From Deltaproteobacteria bacterium (lineage in GTDB: Bacteria; Desulfobacterota; Desulfomonilia; UBA1062), in NCBI GenBank assembly GCA_029552245.1, contig JAKPDW010000017.1:112368-176367 (forward strand): DNA of 64,000 nucleotides. The letters are read 5' to 3'. Positions within the stretch are counted from its first letter, which is position 1. Every line of letters starts with the position of its first letter. Below the pieces are notes generated by a model. It saw nothing but the letters and a program-made list of their open reading frames with translations. It made no database searches and was not told where the DNA came from. The position numbers were made by a program, and so were the translations under genes. This document shows positions 28,448-39,075 of this stretch, in pieces.

Positions 28448-29002
28448 ATGTTGGAATTGGCTCTCCACGTGCTCGATATCGTCGAGAACTCGGCCAGGGC
28501 CGGCGCGACCCTCGTGAAGATCAGCGTGGTGGAGGATCTCGAAGGGGACGTCCTCTCGATACGGATCGAGGACAACGGCGCCGGCATGGACGAGGAGACG
28601 AGGGCGCGCGCGCTCGACCCCTTCTATACGACCAAGAAGGTCAGGCGCATAGGCCTGGGCCTCCCCATGCTCAAGGACGCGGCCGAGCGTGCCGGGGGGA
28701 CGTTCAGCCTGGACTCCGAGCCGTCGAAGGGCACCGTGGTGCACGCCACGTTCAGGCACACCCACATAGACCGGCAGCCGCTCGGCGACATGGCAGGCGT
28801 CATCGCTGCGATCATGCTCGGGAACCCTCACATGGACATCGTCTACACCCATAGCAGGGGAGGGCGGAGCTACGAGCTCGACACCCGGGAAATACGGGAG
28901 GGGCTGGGCGGCGTGGCGTTGAACGAGCCCGAGGTTGTCAGGCTGGTTCGCGAGAACGTGAGGGAGTCCCTCCTGGAGATCGGCGCAGGGAATACTCCTT
29001 GA
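28448..29002 (+). CDS. HATPase-domain protein of the DRTGG/PHP module
   Basis: 184 residues. Starts MLELALHVLDIVENSARAGA (N-box E-x-x-x-N), then IEDNGAGMDEE (G1), LDPFYTTKKVRRIGLGLPMLKDAAE (G2 region). No phospho-acceptor domain or receiver. The C-terminal 70 residues (GDMAGVIAAIMLGNPHMDIVYTHSRGG...) are outside the ATPase fold and conserved-looking. Starts 4 bp after the PHP gene. Likely a nucleotide-binding or protein-kinase-like regulator; target unknown. The rplU promoter starts inside its last codons. Confidence 0.82.
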   Translation: MLELALHVLDIVENSARAGATLVKISVVEDLEGDVLSIRIEDNGAGMDEETRARALDPFYTTKKVRRIGLGLPMLKDAAERAGGTFSLDSEPSKGTVVHATFRHTHIDRQPLGDMAGVIAAIMLGNPHMDIVYTHSRGGRSYELDTREIREGLGGVALNEPEVVRLVRENVRESLLEIGAGNTP

Positions 29003-29027
29003 CAAGCATAGGAGATTTCATTAATAG
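28999..29027 (+). promoter_or_regulatory. consensus promoter for the rplU operon
   Basis: TTGACA (28999-29004), exactly 17 bp, TAATAG (29022-29027). The transcript would begin about 30 nt before the rplU ATG. The -35 overlaps the stop of the upstream HATPase gene. Confidence 0.8.
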
Positions 29028-29066
29028 CTCACCATTCTCAGCCAAACCACGCTTTCGAGGTGCACG

Positions 29067-29387
29067 ATGTATGCGGTCATAAGGACTGGTGGAAAGCAGT
29101 ACAAGGTCGAGGAGGGAGACATCCTCCGCGTGGAGAAGCTCGACGCAGAAAAGGGGGACACGGTCACCTTCGACGATGTCCTGCTCATAGGGGGTGACGG
29201 GTACGTCCTCGGCAGGCCCACCGTCGAGGGCGCCAGGGTCAGCGCTTCGGTGGTGCGTCAGATGCGCGACAGGAAGATCATCGTCTTCAAGATGAAGAGG
29301 AGGAAGCGCTACAGGAGGACCCAGGGTCACCGGCAGTACCTCACCGAGGTGCGCATCACCAAGATTTCGAAGAACCAGGAGGCGTAA
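29067..29387 (+). CDS. rplU: 50S ribosomal protein L21
   Basis: 106 residues, usual length. Starts [25 protein letters not shown] and ends with the basic [23 protein letters not shown] that binds 23S rRNA. First gene of the operon served by the consensus promoter 40 bp upstream. A 6-bp gap separates it from rpmA. Confidence 0.97.
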   Translation: MYAVIRTGGKQYKVEEGDILRVEKLDAEKGDTVTFDDVLLIGGDGYVLGRPTVEGARVSASVVRQMRDRKIIVFKMKRRKRYRRTQGHRQYLTEVRITKISKNQEA

Positions 29388-29393
29388 CAGGCC

Positions 29394-29654
29394 ATGGCAC
29401 ACAAGAAATCGGGCGGGACCTCGCGCAACGGCAGGGACAGCGCCGGAAAGCGGTTCGGGGTAAAGCGCTACGCAGGCCAGTTCGTGAAGGCGGGCAACAT
29501 CCTTGTTCGGCAGTGCGGAACCAAGATCCACCCCGGTGAGAACGTGGGGTGCGGCAGGGACTACACCCTGTTCGCCCTGAAAGACGGCGTGGTCAGGTTC
29601 GAGACCAAAGAGACAACGAACAGGAAGGTAAAGATCGTCTCCGTCACCGCCTGA
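29394..29654 (+). CDS. rpmA: 50S ribosomal protein L27
   Basis: 86 residues. [24 protein letters not shown] is the family N-terminus that reaches the peptidyl-transferase centre. It lacks the cleavable extension seen in Firmicutes. It has the usual place between rplU and obgE. Confidence 0.97.
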   Translation: MAHKKSGGTSRNGRDSAGKRFGVKRYAGQFVKAGNILVRQCGTKIHPGENVGCGRDYTLFALKDGVVRFETKETTNRKVKIVSVTA

Positions 29655-31787
<2,133 letters not shown>

Positions 31788-31788
<1 letters not shown>

Positions 31789-33041
31789 TGTCGATTGACC
31801 GGATCAAGGAGATCGCGCAGGCGGCAAAGCGCGCCTCCAGGACCATCGCCATGCTGCCGAGGACGGCCAAGGACGCCGCGCTTGCCGCCATGGCCTCCTC
31901 GTTGAGGGACGCGGCCGGGTTTCTCATGGAGGAGAACGCGAAGGACCTCGAGGCTGCGCGTTCATCCGGGCTGAGTACTGCCATGATCGACCGCCTCACC
32001 TTGGACGAGAAGACCATCTCCTCCATGGCCGGCGCCATGGAGGAGATAGCCGAGCTTCCCGACCCGGTGGGCGAGATCACGGGCATGAAAAAGAGGCCCA
32101 ACGGCCTCATGGTCGGGAGGATGCGCATACCGCTCGGCGTGGTGGCCATCATTTACGAGTCGCGCCCCAACGTCACCGCTGACGCGGCCGCCTTGTGTCT
32201 CAAGTCGGGCAACGCGGTCATCCTCAGGGGGGGCAGCGAGGCGTTCCACTCGAACGCCGCGATCGTCAAGGTGCTCAAGGGCGCGCTCGAGGCGCAGGGC
32301 ATTCCCCAAGAGGCCCTCGGGTTCGTCCCCGTGACGGACCGCCAGGCCATACTCGACATGCTCAAGCTCGAGGATCTCATCGACCTCGTGATACCGAGAG
32401 GTGGAGAGGGCCTCATCCGCACCGTGACCGAGAACTCGAGGATCCCCGTGCTGAAGCACTACAAGGGCGTGTGTCACGTCTTCGTGGACCGTCAGGCGGA
32501 TCTCGAGAAGGCCTACCGGATCTGCCTGAACGCAAAGGTCCAGCGTCCCGGGGTCTGCAACGCCATGGAGACCCTCCTGGTCGACGCGCCCATCGCCGGT
32601 ATCTTCCTCCCCAAGATGGCTGAGCTCTACGCGCGCCACGGTGTCGAGCTCAGGGGGTGCCCAAAGACCATGGCGTACCTGCCCGACATACGGAAGGCGA
32701 CCGAGGACGACTGGTACGCCGAGTATCTCGACCTGGTCCTCGCGGTGAAGGTCGTCGAGAACATGGGCGAGGCTATCGACCACATCGAGACCTACGGTTC
32801 GAACCACACCGAGGCCATCGTCACCGAGAACTACACGCGGGCCATGGAGTTCATCACGAAGGTGGATTCGTCCACGGTGCTCGTAAACGCGAGCACCCGC
32901 TTCTCCGACGGCGGGGAGTTCGGCCTCGGTGCGGAAGTGGGCATCAGCACCTCGAAGATCCATGCGTACGGGCCCATGGGGATCGAGCAGCTCACCATCG
33001 AGAAGTTCGTCTGCTTCGGGGACGGGCACATACGGCAATGA
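31788..33041 (+). CDS. proA: gamma-glutamyl phosphate reductase
   Basis: 417 residues. Reduces glutamyl 5-phosphate to the semialdehyde with NADPH. Aldehyde-dehydrogenase fold: ESRPNVTADAAALCLKSGNAVILRGG binds cofactor, and QRPGVCNAMETLLV holds the catalytic cysteine. GTG 31788 overlaps the proB stop by one base, with AAAGGAGA 10 nt upstream. Its stop overlaps the nadD ATG (ATGA). Confidence 0.96.
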
Positions 33042-33670
33042 GGCTCGGCATCTTCGGGGGCACCTTCAATCCCATACACGTGGGACACCTCAGGGCGGCG
33101 GAAGAGGTGAGAGAGAGGCTCGGCCTGGATACCGTGGTCTTCGTGCCGTCTTCCCTCCCGCCCCACAAGGAGCTCGACCACGGCGTGCCCGGCCCCGTGA
33201 GGCTCGCCATGGTCGAGGCGTCCATACGGGGCAACCCGTGCTTCCAGGTATCGCCCGTGGAGGTGGAGAGATCCGGCCCGTCCTACTCGCTCCTGACCAT
33301 CGAGCACTTCAGGTCGCTTTCAGGGTCCGTCCCCTACTTCCTCATCGGGCAGGACGCCTTCAACGAGATATCGAGCTGGCACAGGGCCAAGGAGGTCCTG
33401 GCCGCCTCCCACTTCGCCGTGATGACGCGGCCGGGCGCCCCCAGGCCGCCCGTGGAGAAGATCATCCCGGAAGGGATGGCCCGCTTCCGTCCGAACGGGG
33501 ACGGCTACGTGAGCGAGCACGGGACAGAGATCATCTTCGTCGAGGTGACACAGTTCGCGGTCTCGTCCTCGATGGTGAGGAGGCTCTGCCGGGAGGGGAG
33601 GTCCGTCCGCTACCTCGTGAGCGATGGAGCGCACGACATCATGACGGCCGGGAGGATATACCGCACATGA
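33038..33670 (+). CDS. nadD: nicotinate-nucleotide adenylyltransferase
   Basis: 210 residues. Adenylates nicotinate mononucleotide in NAD synthesis. MRLGIFGGTFNPIHVGHL carries the (H/T)xGH nucleotidyl-transferase motif, and VSSSMVRRLCREGRSVRYLV is the C-terminal ISSSxIR motif. The ATG is fused to the proA stop and the following rsfS ATG is fused to its own stop, so translation is coupled on both sides. Confidence 0.95.
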   Translation: MRLGIFGGTFNPIHVGHLRAAEEVRERLGLDTVVFVPSSLPPHKELDHGVPGPVRLAMVEASIRGNPCFQVSPVEVERSGPSYSLLTIEHFRSLSGSVPYFLIGQDAFNEISSWHRAKEVLAASHFAVMTRPGAPRPPVEKIIPEGMARFRPNGDGYVSEHGTEIIFVEVTQFAVSSSMVRRLCREGRSVRYLVSDGAHDIMTAGRIYRT

Positions 33671-33984
33671 GGCCCACCTGGGACGCCGTGAGACAGGCGC
33701 TCGAAGACAGGAAGGCCACGGACGTCGTGGTCCTGGACGTGCGGGGGGTGTGCGCGTTCACCGACTACATCGTGATCTGCACGGGCATCTCCGACCGCCA
33801 GATAAAGGCCATGGCCGAGCATGTCATCGAGACCTTCGGCAAGCCCTTCGGGAAGGAGGGGATCGAACAGGGCAGGTGGGTGCTGCTCGATTACCTCGAC
33901 GTGGTCGTCCACATCTTCCAGCCGGACCTGAGGAAGTACTACGACATCGAGGGCATGTGGTACGAGGCCAGGAGAATCAGGTAG
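33667..33984 (+). CDS. rsfS: ribosomal silencing factor RsfS
   Basis: 105 residues. Binds L14 and blocks subunit joining in starved cells. Family segments KATDVVVLDVRGVCAFTDYIVICTGISDRQIKA and the C-terminal DVVVHIFQPDLRKYYDIEGMW. Overlaps nadD by 4 nt and abuts rlmH. Confidence 0.95.
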   Translation: MRPTWDAVRQALEDRKATDVVVLDVRGVCAFTDYIVICTGISDRQIKAMAEHVIETFGKPFGKEGIEQGRWVLLDYLDVVVHIFQPDLRKYYDIEGMWYEARRIR

Positions 33985-34398
33985 GTGAAGCTGGTCTTCT
34001 GCTTCGCTCGCAAGACCCAGCGCGGCCCCGTGAAGGACTTGGTCGATGCGTACCTCGGCCGTATAGGCAAGTACCTGCCTGTCGAGGTGGTCGAGGCCAG
34101 GGAACTCAGGCTGCAGGCAAGGCCGGGCGTCCACCTCGTGCTCGATGTCACCGGCGTGCCCATGACCTCCGAGGATCTCGCGAGCCTTATGTCTCGGCAC
34201 CTGAACGCGTCGACGAGGCACATGTTTTTCTATACCGGCGGCCCGGACGGCCTGCCGGCGGAGGTGCTCGAAGGCGCAAACGTCGTCCTGTCCCTCTCCC
34301 GGATGACGTTCAACCACCAGCTCGTGCGTCCCATGCTCCTCGAGCAGGTCTACCGCGGCCTGACCATCCTCAGGGGCGAACCGTACCACAGGCCCTGA
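33985..34398 (+). CDS. rlmH: 23S rRNA pseudouridine1915 N3-methyltransferase
   Basis: 137 residues, about 15-20 shorter than typical RlmH. SPOUT-type methyltransferase for pseudouridine 1915 of 23S rRNA. The knot region has FYTGGPDGLP and LSLSRMTFNHQLVRPMLLEQVYRGLTILRGEPYHR, the conserved C-terminus. The GTG start follows directly on the rsfS stop (TAGGTG). The shortening is in the N-terminal and central part. A strong hairpin lies directly after the stop. Confidence 0.93.
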   Translation: MKLVFCFARKTQRGPVKDLVDAYLGRIGKYLPVEVVEARELRLQARPGVHLVLDVTGVPMTSEDLASLMSRHLNASTRHMFFYTGGPDGLPAEVLEGANVVLSLSRMTFNHQLVRPMLLEQVYRGLTILRGEPYHRP

Positions 34399-34437
34399 GC
34401 CGGAGAACGGCCGGGGTTCGCCGGTCCCCTCTCCGGC
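34399..34437 (+). terminator. hairpin closing the rplU-rlmH operon
   Basis: GCCGGAGA / TCTCCGGC outer arms with an inner CCGG/CCGG pair, starting at the rlmH stop. It is followed by AGGGG rather than T, as with other hairpins in this window. Confidence 0.5.
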
Positions 34438-34840
34438 AGGGGTTGCGCTCGCCCATCCCATATCCCGACCCCTCAGGCCCCTGGGTTCACCGGGATCACC
34501 CTCGCCAGGCCGAGGCTGCTCAAGCCCGCCTGAGATCTCGGACGCACGAGGCGTCCCGAGGGGGCGGGCAGGCAGCGCCCTCCATGGTCCACGCGCATGG
34601 CCTGCCCAGGCAGGCAAAGGCCCTCGACCGTCGTATCCTCGCTCCCGCGCCGCCATGAACGGCCGAGACCCATGAAGGCGGACGTGACGCTCGACGCGCC
34701 CGACAGGCGTGTCTCAGCGTTGTGACGGGATGATGCCGCCTTTGCCCTTGTGCATGAGCCGGATGTATTGTAAAAAATGAACCTGACGGGCTGTGTCCGT
34801 TGGTACGCCGTCACGTATTCCCTCGAGGAACGGAGGATTG
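34399..34840. other. intergenic region, no gene recognised
   Basis: About 440 bp. Besides the terminal hairpin it holds two more inverted repeats (CTCGGACGC/GCGTCCCGAG near 34540 and GCCTGCC/GGCAGGC near 34600). The last 80 bp are AT-richer and may hold the promoter of the next gene. Confidence 0.5.
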
Positions 34841-35329
34841 ATGATCTATCTGAAGATTATGGAAGTTCTCAAGAAGGATGCTGGGTTGCTATCGAGGCGG
34901 GTCGTCGAGGACCTCTTGAGCAGGGGCCTCACCGAGTACCACAAGAAGTATTCGGAAGACCAGATCTACGAGAGGGTATACGACGTCTACAGCACGCTCA
35001 ACTACTGGCTCGACCGGGCGAGGCCGAAGGAGGAGATCCAGAAGCACTTCAAGGAGCTCGGAAAGAAGAGGTTCGACGACGGGATCCCGCTCCACGAGGT
35101 GATCATGTTCCTCATGCTCATCAAGAGGCACCTCTGGCTCTACCTCCTGGAAAAGCACTTCTTCGAGTCGTCCTACGAGCTCATAAAGAGCCTGGAGATG
35201 AACAACCGGGTCGTCCTCTTCTTCGACAGAGCGATACTGGCGGCGAGCATGGGTTATGAAGAGGAGCTCATGAAGTACGTGGAATCCTGCAAGGAGAGAG
35301 GGCTCATCAGGAAGTTTTTCGGAAAATGA
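34841..35329 (+). CDS. RsbRD N-terminal-domain-like protein (tandem copy 1)
   Basis: 162 residues, all helical, soluble. Resembles the N-terminal sensory domain of RsbRD-type stressosome co-antagonists, but the STAS output domain is missing. Signature: VVEDLLSR...YERVYDVYSTLNYWL...FKELGKKRFDDGIPLHEVIMFLMLIKRHLWLYLL...NNRVVLFFDRAI. The ATG 34841 is preceded by GGAGGATTG. The gene 150 bp downstream is a paralogue with the same motifs in the same order, so they arose by duplication. Ligand and partner unknown. Confidence 0.8.
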   Translation: MIYLKIMEVLKKDAGLLSRRVVEDLLSRGLTEYHKKYSEDQIYERVYDVYSTLNYWLDRARPKEEIQKHFKELGKKRFDDGIPLHEVIMFLMLIKRHLWLYLLEKHFFESSYELIKSLEMNNRVVLFFDRAILAASMGYEEELMKYVESCKERGLIRKFFGK

Positions 35330-35474
35330 CGAACATAGATGCCCCTCCTGTCTTGACAGTGGACAGGGAGGGTCCGCCGGGGGCGAAGAGGCGGGAGACC
35401 ACTGGTTCACATGTCCGTCTGCTCAACGGTGCAACAGGGAGACCGCCGTCGATACCACCAACGAGGGGGAAGGC

Positions 35475-35957
35475 ATGATATCGGAGAAGATCGTTCAGCT
35501 CATCAAGGACAACGCAGACACCCTGACGAACCGTCTCTGCAAGGACCTCCTGACGAGAGAGGAGACGAAGGGATACCGCAAGCTCGACAGGGATATCGTG
35601 TACGATCGCGTCTACGACGTGTACAGCCGCTTGGACAGCTGGCTCGCAGGCGACAAGAAGAAGGCCGAACTCAAGGATCACTACAAGAAACTCGGCATGA
35701 CGCGCTTCCACGAGGGCATCCCGCTGAGCGACGTGGTCATGGCCCTCATGCTCATCAAGCGGCACCTGTGGCTCTACGTGCAGGAGACGCAGTTCTTCGA
35801 CTCGTCCTTCCAGCTTTGGCAGGCCCTCGAGTTCAACAACCGGGTGGTCCTCTTCTTCGACCGCGCGATATACTTCACCTGCCTCGGCTACCAGGAAGAG
35901 GAAGAGAAGTGCCTGGGCAAGCCCAAGGAGGGGTTCATATCCAGGGTGTTCAAGTAG
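35475..35957 (+). CDS. RsbRD N-terminal-domain-like protein (tandem copy 2)
   Basis: 160 residues, paralogue of the upstream gene: YDRVYDVYSRLDSWL...YKKLGMTRFHEGIPLSDVVMALMLIKRHLWLYV...NNRVVLFFDRAI. The shared IKRHLWLY and NNRVVLFFDRAI segments are the most conserved; the N-terminal 40 and C-terminal 25 residues differ, which suggests different partners. GAGGGGGAAGG lies upstream of the ATG. Ends 27 bp from the convergent siroheme decarboxylase gene. Confidence 0.8.
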   Translation: MISEKIVQLIKDNADTLTNRLCKDLLTREETKGYRKLDRDIVYDRVYDVYSRLDSWLAGDKKKAELKDHYKKLGMTRFHEGIPLSDVVMALMLIKRHLWLYVQETQFFDSSFQLWQALEFNNRVVLFFDRAIYFTCLGYQEEEEKCLGKPKEGFISRVFK

Positions 35958-35984
35958 GGATACGCTGAGGCCCGTGCTTCGAGC

Positions 35985-36431
35985 TCACTCGAGCCCGAAC
36001 GAGACGCCGATCTTGAACACACGCCTTGCGGGCATGTCCATGACGTCCGCTCCCAGGGCGCTCGATATCTCCGACCTGATCTCATCGATGCGGGCCCTGC
36101 TCGGTGCGATGACGGTGAACCAGCAATTCGGCCTGCCGTCCCGCACGTAGTTGTGGGTGATCTCGTCGAAGCCGGAGACGATCCGGGCGAACTCGTCGAT
36201 GCCGTCCTCGGGAAGGTCCACGGCGCACAGCGTCGAGACCCAGCCCAGCCTAGAGGGGTCGATGACCGCACCGACGCGCCTGATGACCCCCTCTTCCTTG
36301 AGCCTCACGATGCGGCCTGCGATCTCTTCCTCGCTCACGCCGAGCATGTCGGCCAGGCCCTGAAACGGCCTCGGTACGAGATCGATGGATCGGCTGATGC
36401 GTGACAGGATGGCCCGGTCGATGTCGTCCAT
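35985..36431 (-). CDS. siroheme decarboxylase subunit (AhbA/AhbB-type, Lrp/AsnC fold)
   Basis: 148 residues. An AsnC-like helix-turn-helix and ferredoxin-like fold (DDIDRAILSRI...LADMLGVSEEEIAGRIVRLKEEGVIRRVGAVIDPSRLG) which in this family has become an enzyme: AhbA and AhbB together decarboxylate siroheme to didecarboxysiroheme. HNYVRDGRPNCWFTV and the terminal ARRVFKIGVSFGLE fit this group rather than DNA-binding Lrp proteins. I cannot tell AhbA from AhbB. Only one subunit gene lies here, next to ahbD and hemB, which supports the heme role; the partner subunit must be elsewhere. Confidence 0.82.
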   Translation of the reverse strand: MDDIDRAILSRISRSIDLVPRPFQGLADMLGVSEEEIAGRIVRLKEEGVIRRVGAVIDPSRLGWVSTLCAVDLPEDGIDEFARIVSGFDEITHNYVRDGRPNCWFTVIAPSRARIDEIRSEISSALGADVMDMPARRVFKIGVSFGLE

Positions 36432-36440
36432 GGCACGCCC

Positions 36441-37427
36441 TCATGAGAACCAGCAGATCGGGTCCGTCTCGAGCGCGTCCCCGAGCACCTCGAACGCCCT
36501 GGCCCTGCACCCTCCGCAGACCTCCTTGAACCTGCACGACCCGCACTTGCCCTTGAGCACGTCCGGGTCCCTGAGGGCAAGGAGCAACGGGGAGGACACC
36601 CAGATCTCCGAAAAGGGTCTCTGTCTCACGTTGCCGCAGGAGACCTGGAGGAAGCCGCACGGCTGCACCTCGCCCGTGGCGGAGACGAAGCCGAAACCCG
36701 TGCCGGCGAGACACCCCTTCGTGGGGCTGAAGCCTTCCTCCTCGAGCAGCATCCTGTAGTACTGGGGGGCGCAGGTCGCCTTGCACTCGATGCTGCTGTG
36801 GTTCGAGACCTTCCTGAAGTCCTCGAGCATGTCCCGGTACTCGCCCACGAGGGCGGGCTCCATGGACGCGCCCCTTCCCGTGGGGACGAGGAAGAAGACG
36901 TGCCACGCGCAGGCGCCGAGTTTCTCGACGAGCTCCGGAATCCTGCTCATCTCGGAGATGTTCACCGAGGCCACCGTGGTGTTGACCTGGACCGGGACCC
37001 CTGCCTCGACGAGGCGGGAGATACCCTGTATGGCCATGTCGAACGCGCCCGGCATGCCGCGGATGGTGTCGTGCGTCGAGGCGTGGGCGCCGTCGAGGCT
37101 CACGGACACGCGCGCGATGCCAGACGCCTTGATCAGCCGGGCCGCCTGCCGGTCCACGAGAGACCCGTTGGTGGCGAGGGTCATGCGGAGCCCGAGGCGG
37201 GTGCCGTCTTGCGCGAGTTCCATCACGTCACGGCGGGCGAGCGCCTCTCCTCCGGACAGGATGACCATCCTCGTGCCCGACTCCGCGAGATCCTCGAGCA
37301 GGCGCAGCCCTTCCTCCGTGGTGAGCTCTCCCGGGGCGGGCTCGCGCGATGCGGACGCGCGGCAGTGGGCGCAGGTGAGGTTGCAGGCCTTGGTGACTTC
37401 CCAGGCCACGATGTGCGGGGCCTTCAT
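36441..37427 (-). CDS. ahbD: heme b synthase AhbD (radical SAM, SPASM-like)
   Basis: 328 residues. The last step of the siroheme-dependent heme pathway converts iron-coproporphyrin III to heme by two radical-SAM decarboxylations. N-terminal cluster motif CNLTCAHC, SAM motif VILSGGEALARRD, and a C-terminal second-cluster region GKCGSCRFKEVCGGCRARAFEVLGD. The middle segments IECKATCAPQYYR and GCLAGTGFGFVS separate it from AhbC as I know the families. The start ATG 37427 overlaps the hemB stop (ATGA), so hemB and ahbD are translated together. Confidence 0.85.
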   Translation of the reverse strand: MKAPHIVAWEVTKACNLTCAHCRASASREPAPGELTTEEGLRLLEDLAESGTRMVILSGGEALARRDVMELAQDGTRLGLRMTLATNGSLVDRQAARLIKASGIARVSVSLDGAHASTHDTIRGMPGAFDMAIQGISRLVEAGVPVQVNTTVASVNISEMSRIPELVEKLGACAWHVFFLVPTGRGASMEPALVGEYRDMLEDFRKVSNHSSIECKATCAPQYYRMLLEEEGFSPTKGCLAGTGFGFVSATGEVQPCGFLQVSCGNVRQRPFSEIWVSSPLLLALRDPDVLKGKCGSCRFKEVCGGCRARAFEVLGDALETDPICWFS

Positions 37428-38395
37428 GACAGCATCTCTGCGAGCCTCAGGGCGAAGTACGTGACGATGATGTCCGCCCCTGCCCGTTTGATCGCGCCCG
37501 CCGTCTCGAGTATGCACGCGTCCTCGTCGAGCAGGCCCTTCTCGCAGGCGGCCTTGATCATGGAGTACTCGCCCGAGACCTGGTAGGCGGCAAGCGGCGC
37601 ATCGAACTCGTCCGCAACCGCCCGGATCACGTCGAGGTAAGGCATGGCGGGTTTCACCATGATGATGTCGGCCCCTTCCTCGATGTCGGCGGCCGCCTCC
37701 CTGAGGGCCTCGCGCACGTTCATGGGGTCCATCTGGTAGGATTTCCGGTCCCCGAACCGCGGCGCGGAGCAGGCCGCCTCCCTGAACGGGCCGTAGAAGG
37801 CGGACGAATACTTCACCGCGTAGCTCAGGATGCCCACGTGTTCGAACCCGTTCTCGTCGAGGTCCTCCCTGATCGCACCGACCCTGCCGTCCATCATGTC
37901 GGAGGGGGCCACCATGTCCGCCCCGGCCTTGGCGTGGGACACCGCCACCCTGCAGAGCACCTCGATGGTCTCGTCGTTCAACACGGTCCCAGACTCGTCC
38001 AGGATGCCGCAGTGGCCGTGATCGGTGTACTCGCACAGGCACACGTCGGTGATCACGACGAGATCCGGGGCCGCGTCCTTGATGCGGCGCACGGCCTGCT
38101 GGATCACGCCGTCGTGCTGGAAGGCCGATGTCCCGGTGGCGTCCTTCCTGCGGGGGATGCCGAAGAGGAGCACGGCCGGGATCTTGAGGGAGGCCGCCCT
38201 CTTGGCGACCGCGGCGACCCTGTCCGGGGAGTACCTGGACTGCCCGGGCATCGACGCGATGGGCTCCTCGATAGATGAGCCCTCCTTCACGAAGATGGGG
38301 TAGACGAGATCGTCAACCCGTACGTGCGTCTCCCTGACCATCCGCCTGATGGCCTCCGTTCTCCTGAGCCTGCGGGGCCTGCGTTCGGGGAACAT
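37424..38395 (-). CDS. hemB: delta-aminolevulinic acid dehydratase (porphobilinogen synthase)
   Basis: 323 residues. Condenses two 5-aminolevulinates to porphobilinogen. Schiff-base lysines lie in AVKYSSAFYGPFREAA and IIMVKPAMPYLD. The metal region DVCLCEYTDHGHCGIL contains the three cysteines of zinc-dependent enzymes. RFGDRKSYQMDPMN and YQVSGEYSMIK are conserved. GGAGG lies 4 nt upstream of the ATG and a good promoter 36 bp upstream. Leads a hemB-ahbD-decarboxylase operon. Confidence 0.96.
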   Translation of the reverse strand: MFPERRPRRLRRTEAIRRMVRETHVRVDDLVYPIFVKEGSSIEEPIASMPGQSRYSPDRVAAVAKRAASLKIPAVLLFGIPRRKDATGTSAFQHDGVIQQAVRRIKDAAPDLVVITDVCLCEYTDHGHCGILDESGTVLNDETIEVLCRVAVSHAKAGADMVAPSDMMDGRVGAIREDLDENGFEHVGILSYAVKYSSAFYGPFREAACSAPRFGDRKSYQMDPMNVREALREAAADIEEGADIIMVKPAMPYLDVIRAVADEFDAPLAAYQVSGEYSMIKAACEKGLLDEDACILETAGAIKRAGADIIVTYFALRLAEMLS

Positions 38396-38430
38396 GCATC
38401 CTCCACTCGATCGATGTGTACAACGACAGG

Positions 38431-38459
38431 GTTATAGTACCCCTCGCGTCCTCTGGCAA
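38431..38459 (-). promoter_or_regulatory. promoter of the hemB-ahbD operon
   Basis: TTGCCA (38459-38454), 17-bp spacer, TATAAC (38436-38431). It starts two bases after the second stop of the upstream methyltransferase frame. Confidence 0.65.
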
Positions 38460-38529
38460 GTCAGGGAATCCTGAACAACACGGGGATGAACCCGAGTTCG
38501 CGCAGGCGTTCGTGGAAGAAGAGGATCAT

Positions 38530-39075
38530 TTAGATGATGGGGAACCACATGACGCTGAAGAACGATCGCCTCAGGTACCTCGTGTTGACGGTTATCTCCT
38601 CGGGCTCCTTGAAGAGGCTGAACTTGGGCAGGAAGGCGGGCACCTCCCTCATGTACGACGTGAACGACCGTCCGTGGAGGCTTTCCAGGAGACGTTGTTC
38701 GGACCGGATCACGAAGGGGTAGTAGGCGGCGAACATGACGGCTACGGCGGCTAACACGACGAGGCTGTCCGTCATGAAGCCTATGCCCAGGGCGCCGAGG
38801 AGGCTGAAGAGGTACAGGGGGTTCCTGGTGATGGAGTAGGGGCCTGTCGTGACGAGGGTGGTGTTCTTGCGCGAACCGATGTACGCGAGCGCCCAGAGCC
38901 TACCGAACGCGCCGGCGAGCACGAGCAGGAACGCCCCCATGTCCATGACGGCGTCAAAGACCGGCTGGGGTCTCCACATGGGCTCGCTCACGAGGTAGCA
39001 AAGCGCAAGAGCGCCGATGGCGACCCTCGAGACCGCGATGCGTTTTCTGCTGAGAAGGAGGGAGAAGCTTGCCAT
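38530..39075 (-). CDS. isoprenylcysteine carboxyl methyltransferase-like membrane protein, cut by an in-frame TAA
   Basis: 181 residues to the first stop. Five or so hydrophobic helices and the ICMT/phospholipid-methyltransferase signature TTGPYSITRNPLYLFSLLGALG...FVIRSEQRLLESLHG. The frame does not end naturally: after FFSVMWFPII comes TAA (38532-38530), then MILFFHERLRELGFIPVLFRIP and a TGA at 38463-38461. The second part reads like the normal C-terminal helix of this family, so one substitution (or an error) has probably created the TAA. Function: methylation of a small membrane substrate, not specified. Confidence 0.78.
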   Translation of the reverse strand: MASFSLLLSRKRIAVSRVAIGALALCYLVSEPMWRPQPVFDAVMDMGAFLLVLAGAFGRLWALAYIGSRKNTTLVTTGPYSITRNPLYLFSLLGALGIGFMTDSLVVLAAVAVMFAAYYPFVIRSEQRLLESLHGRSFTSYMREVPAFLPKFSLFKEPEEITVNTRYLRRSFFSVMWFPII

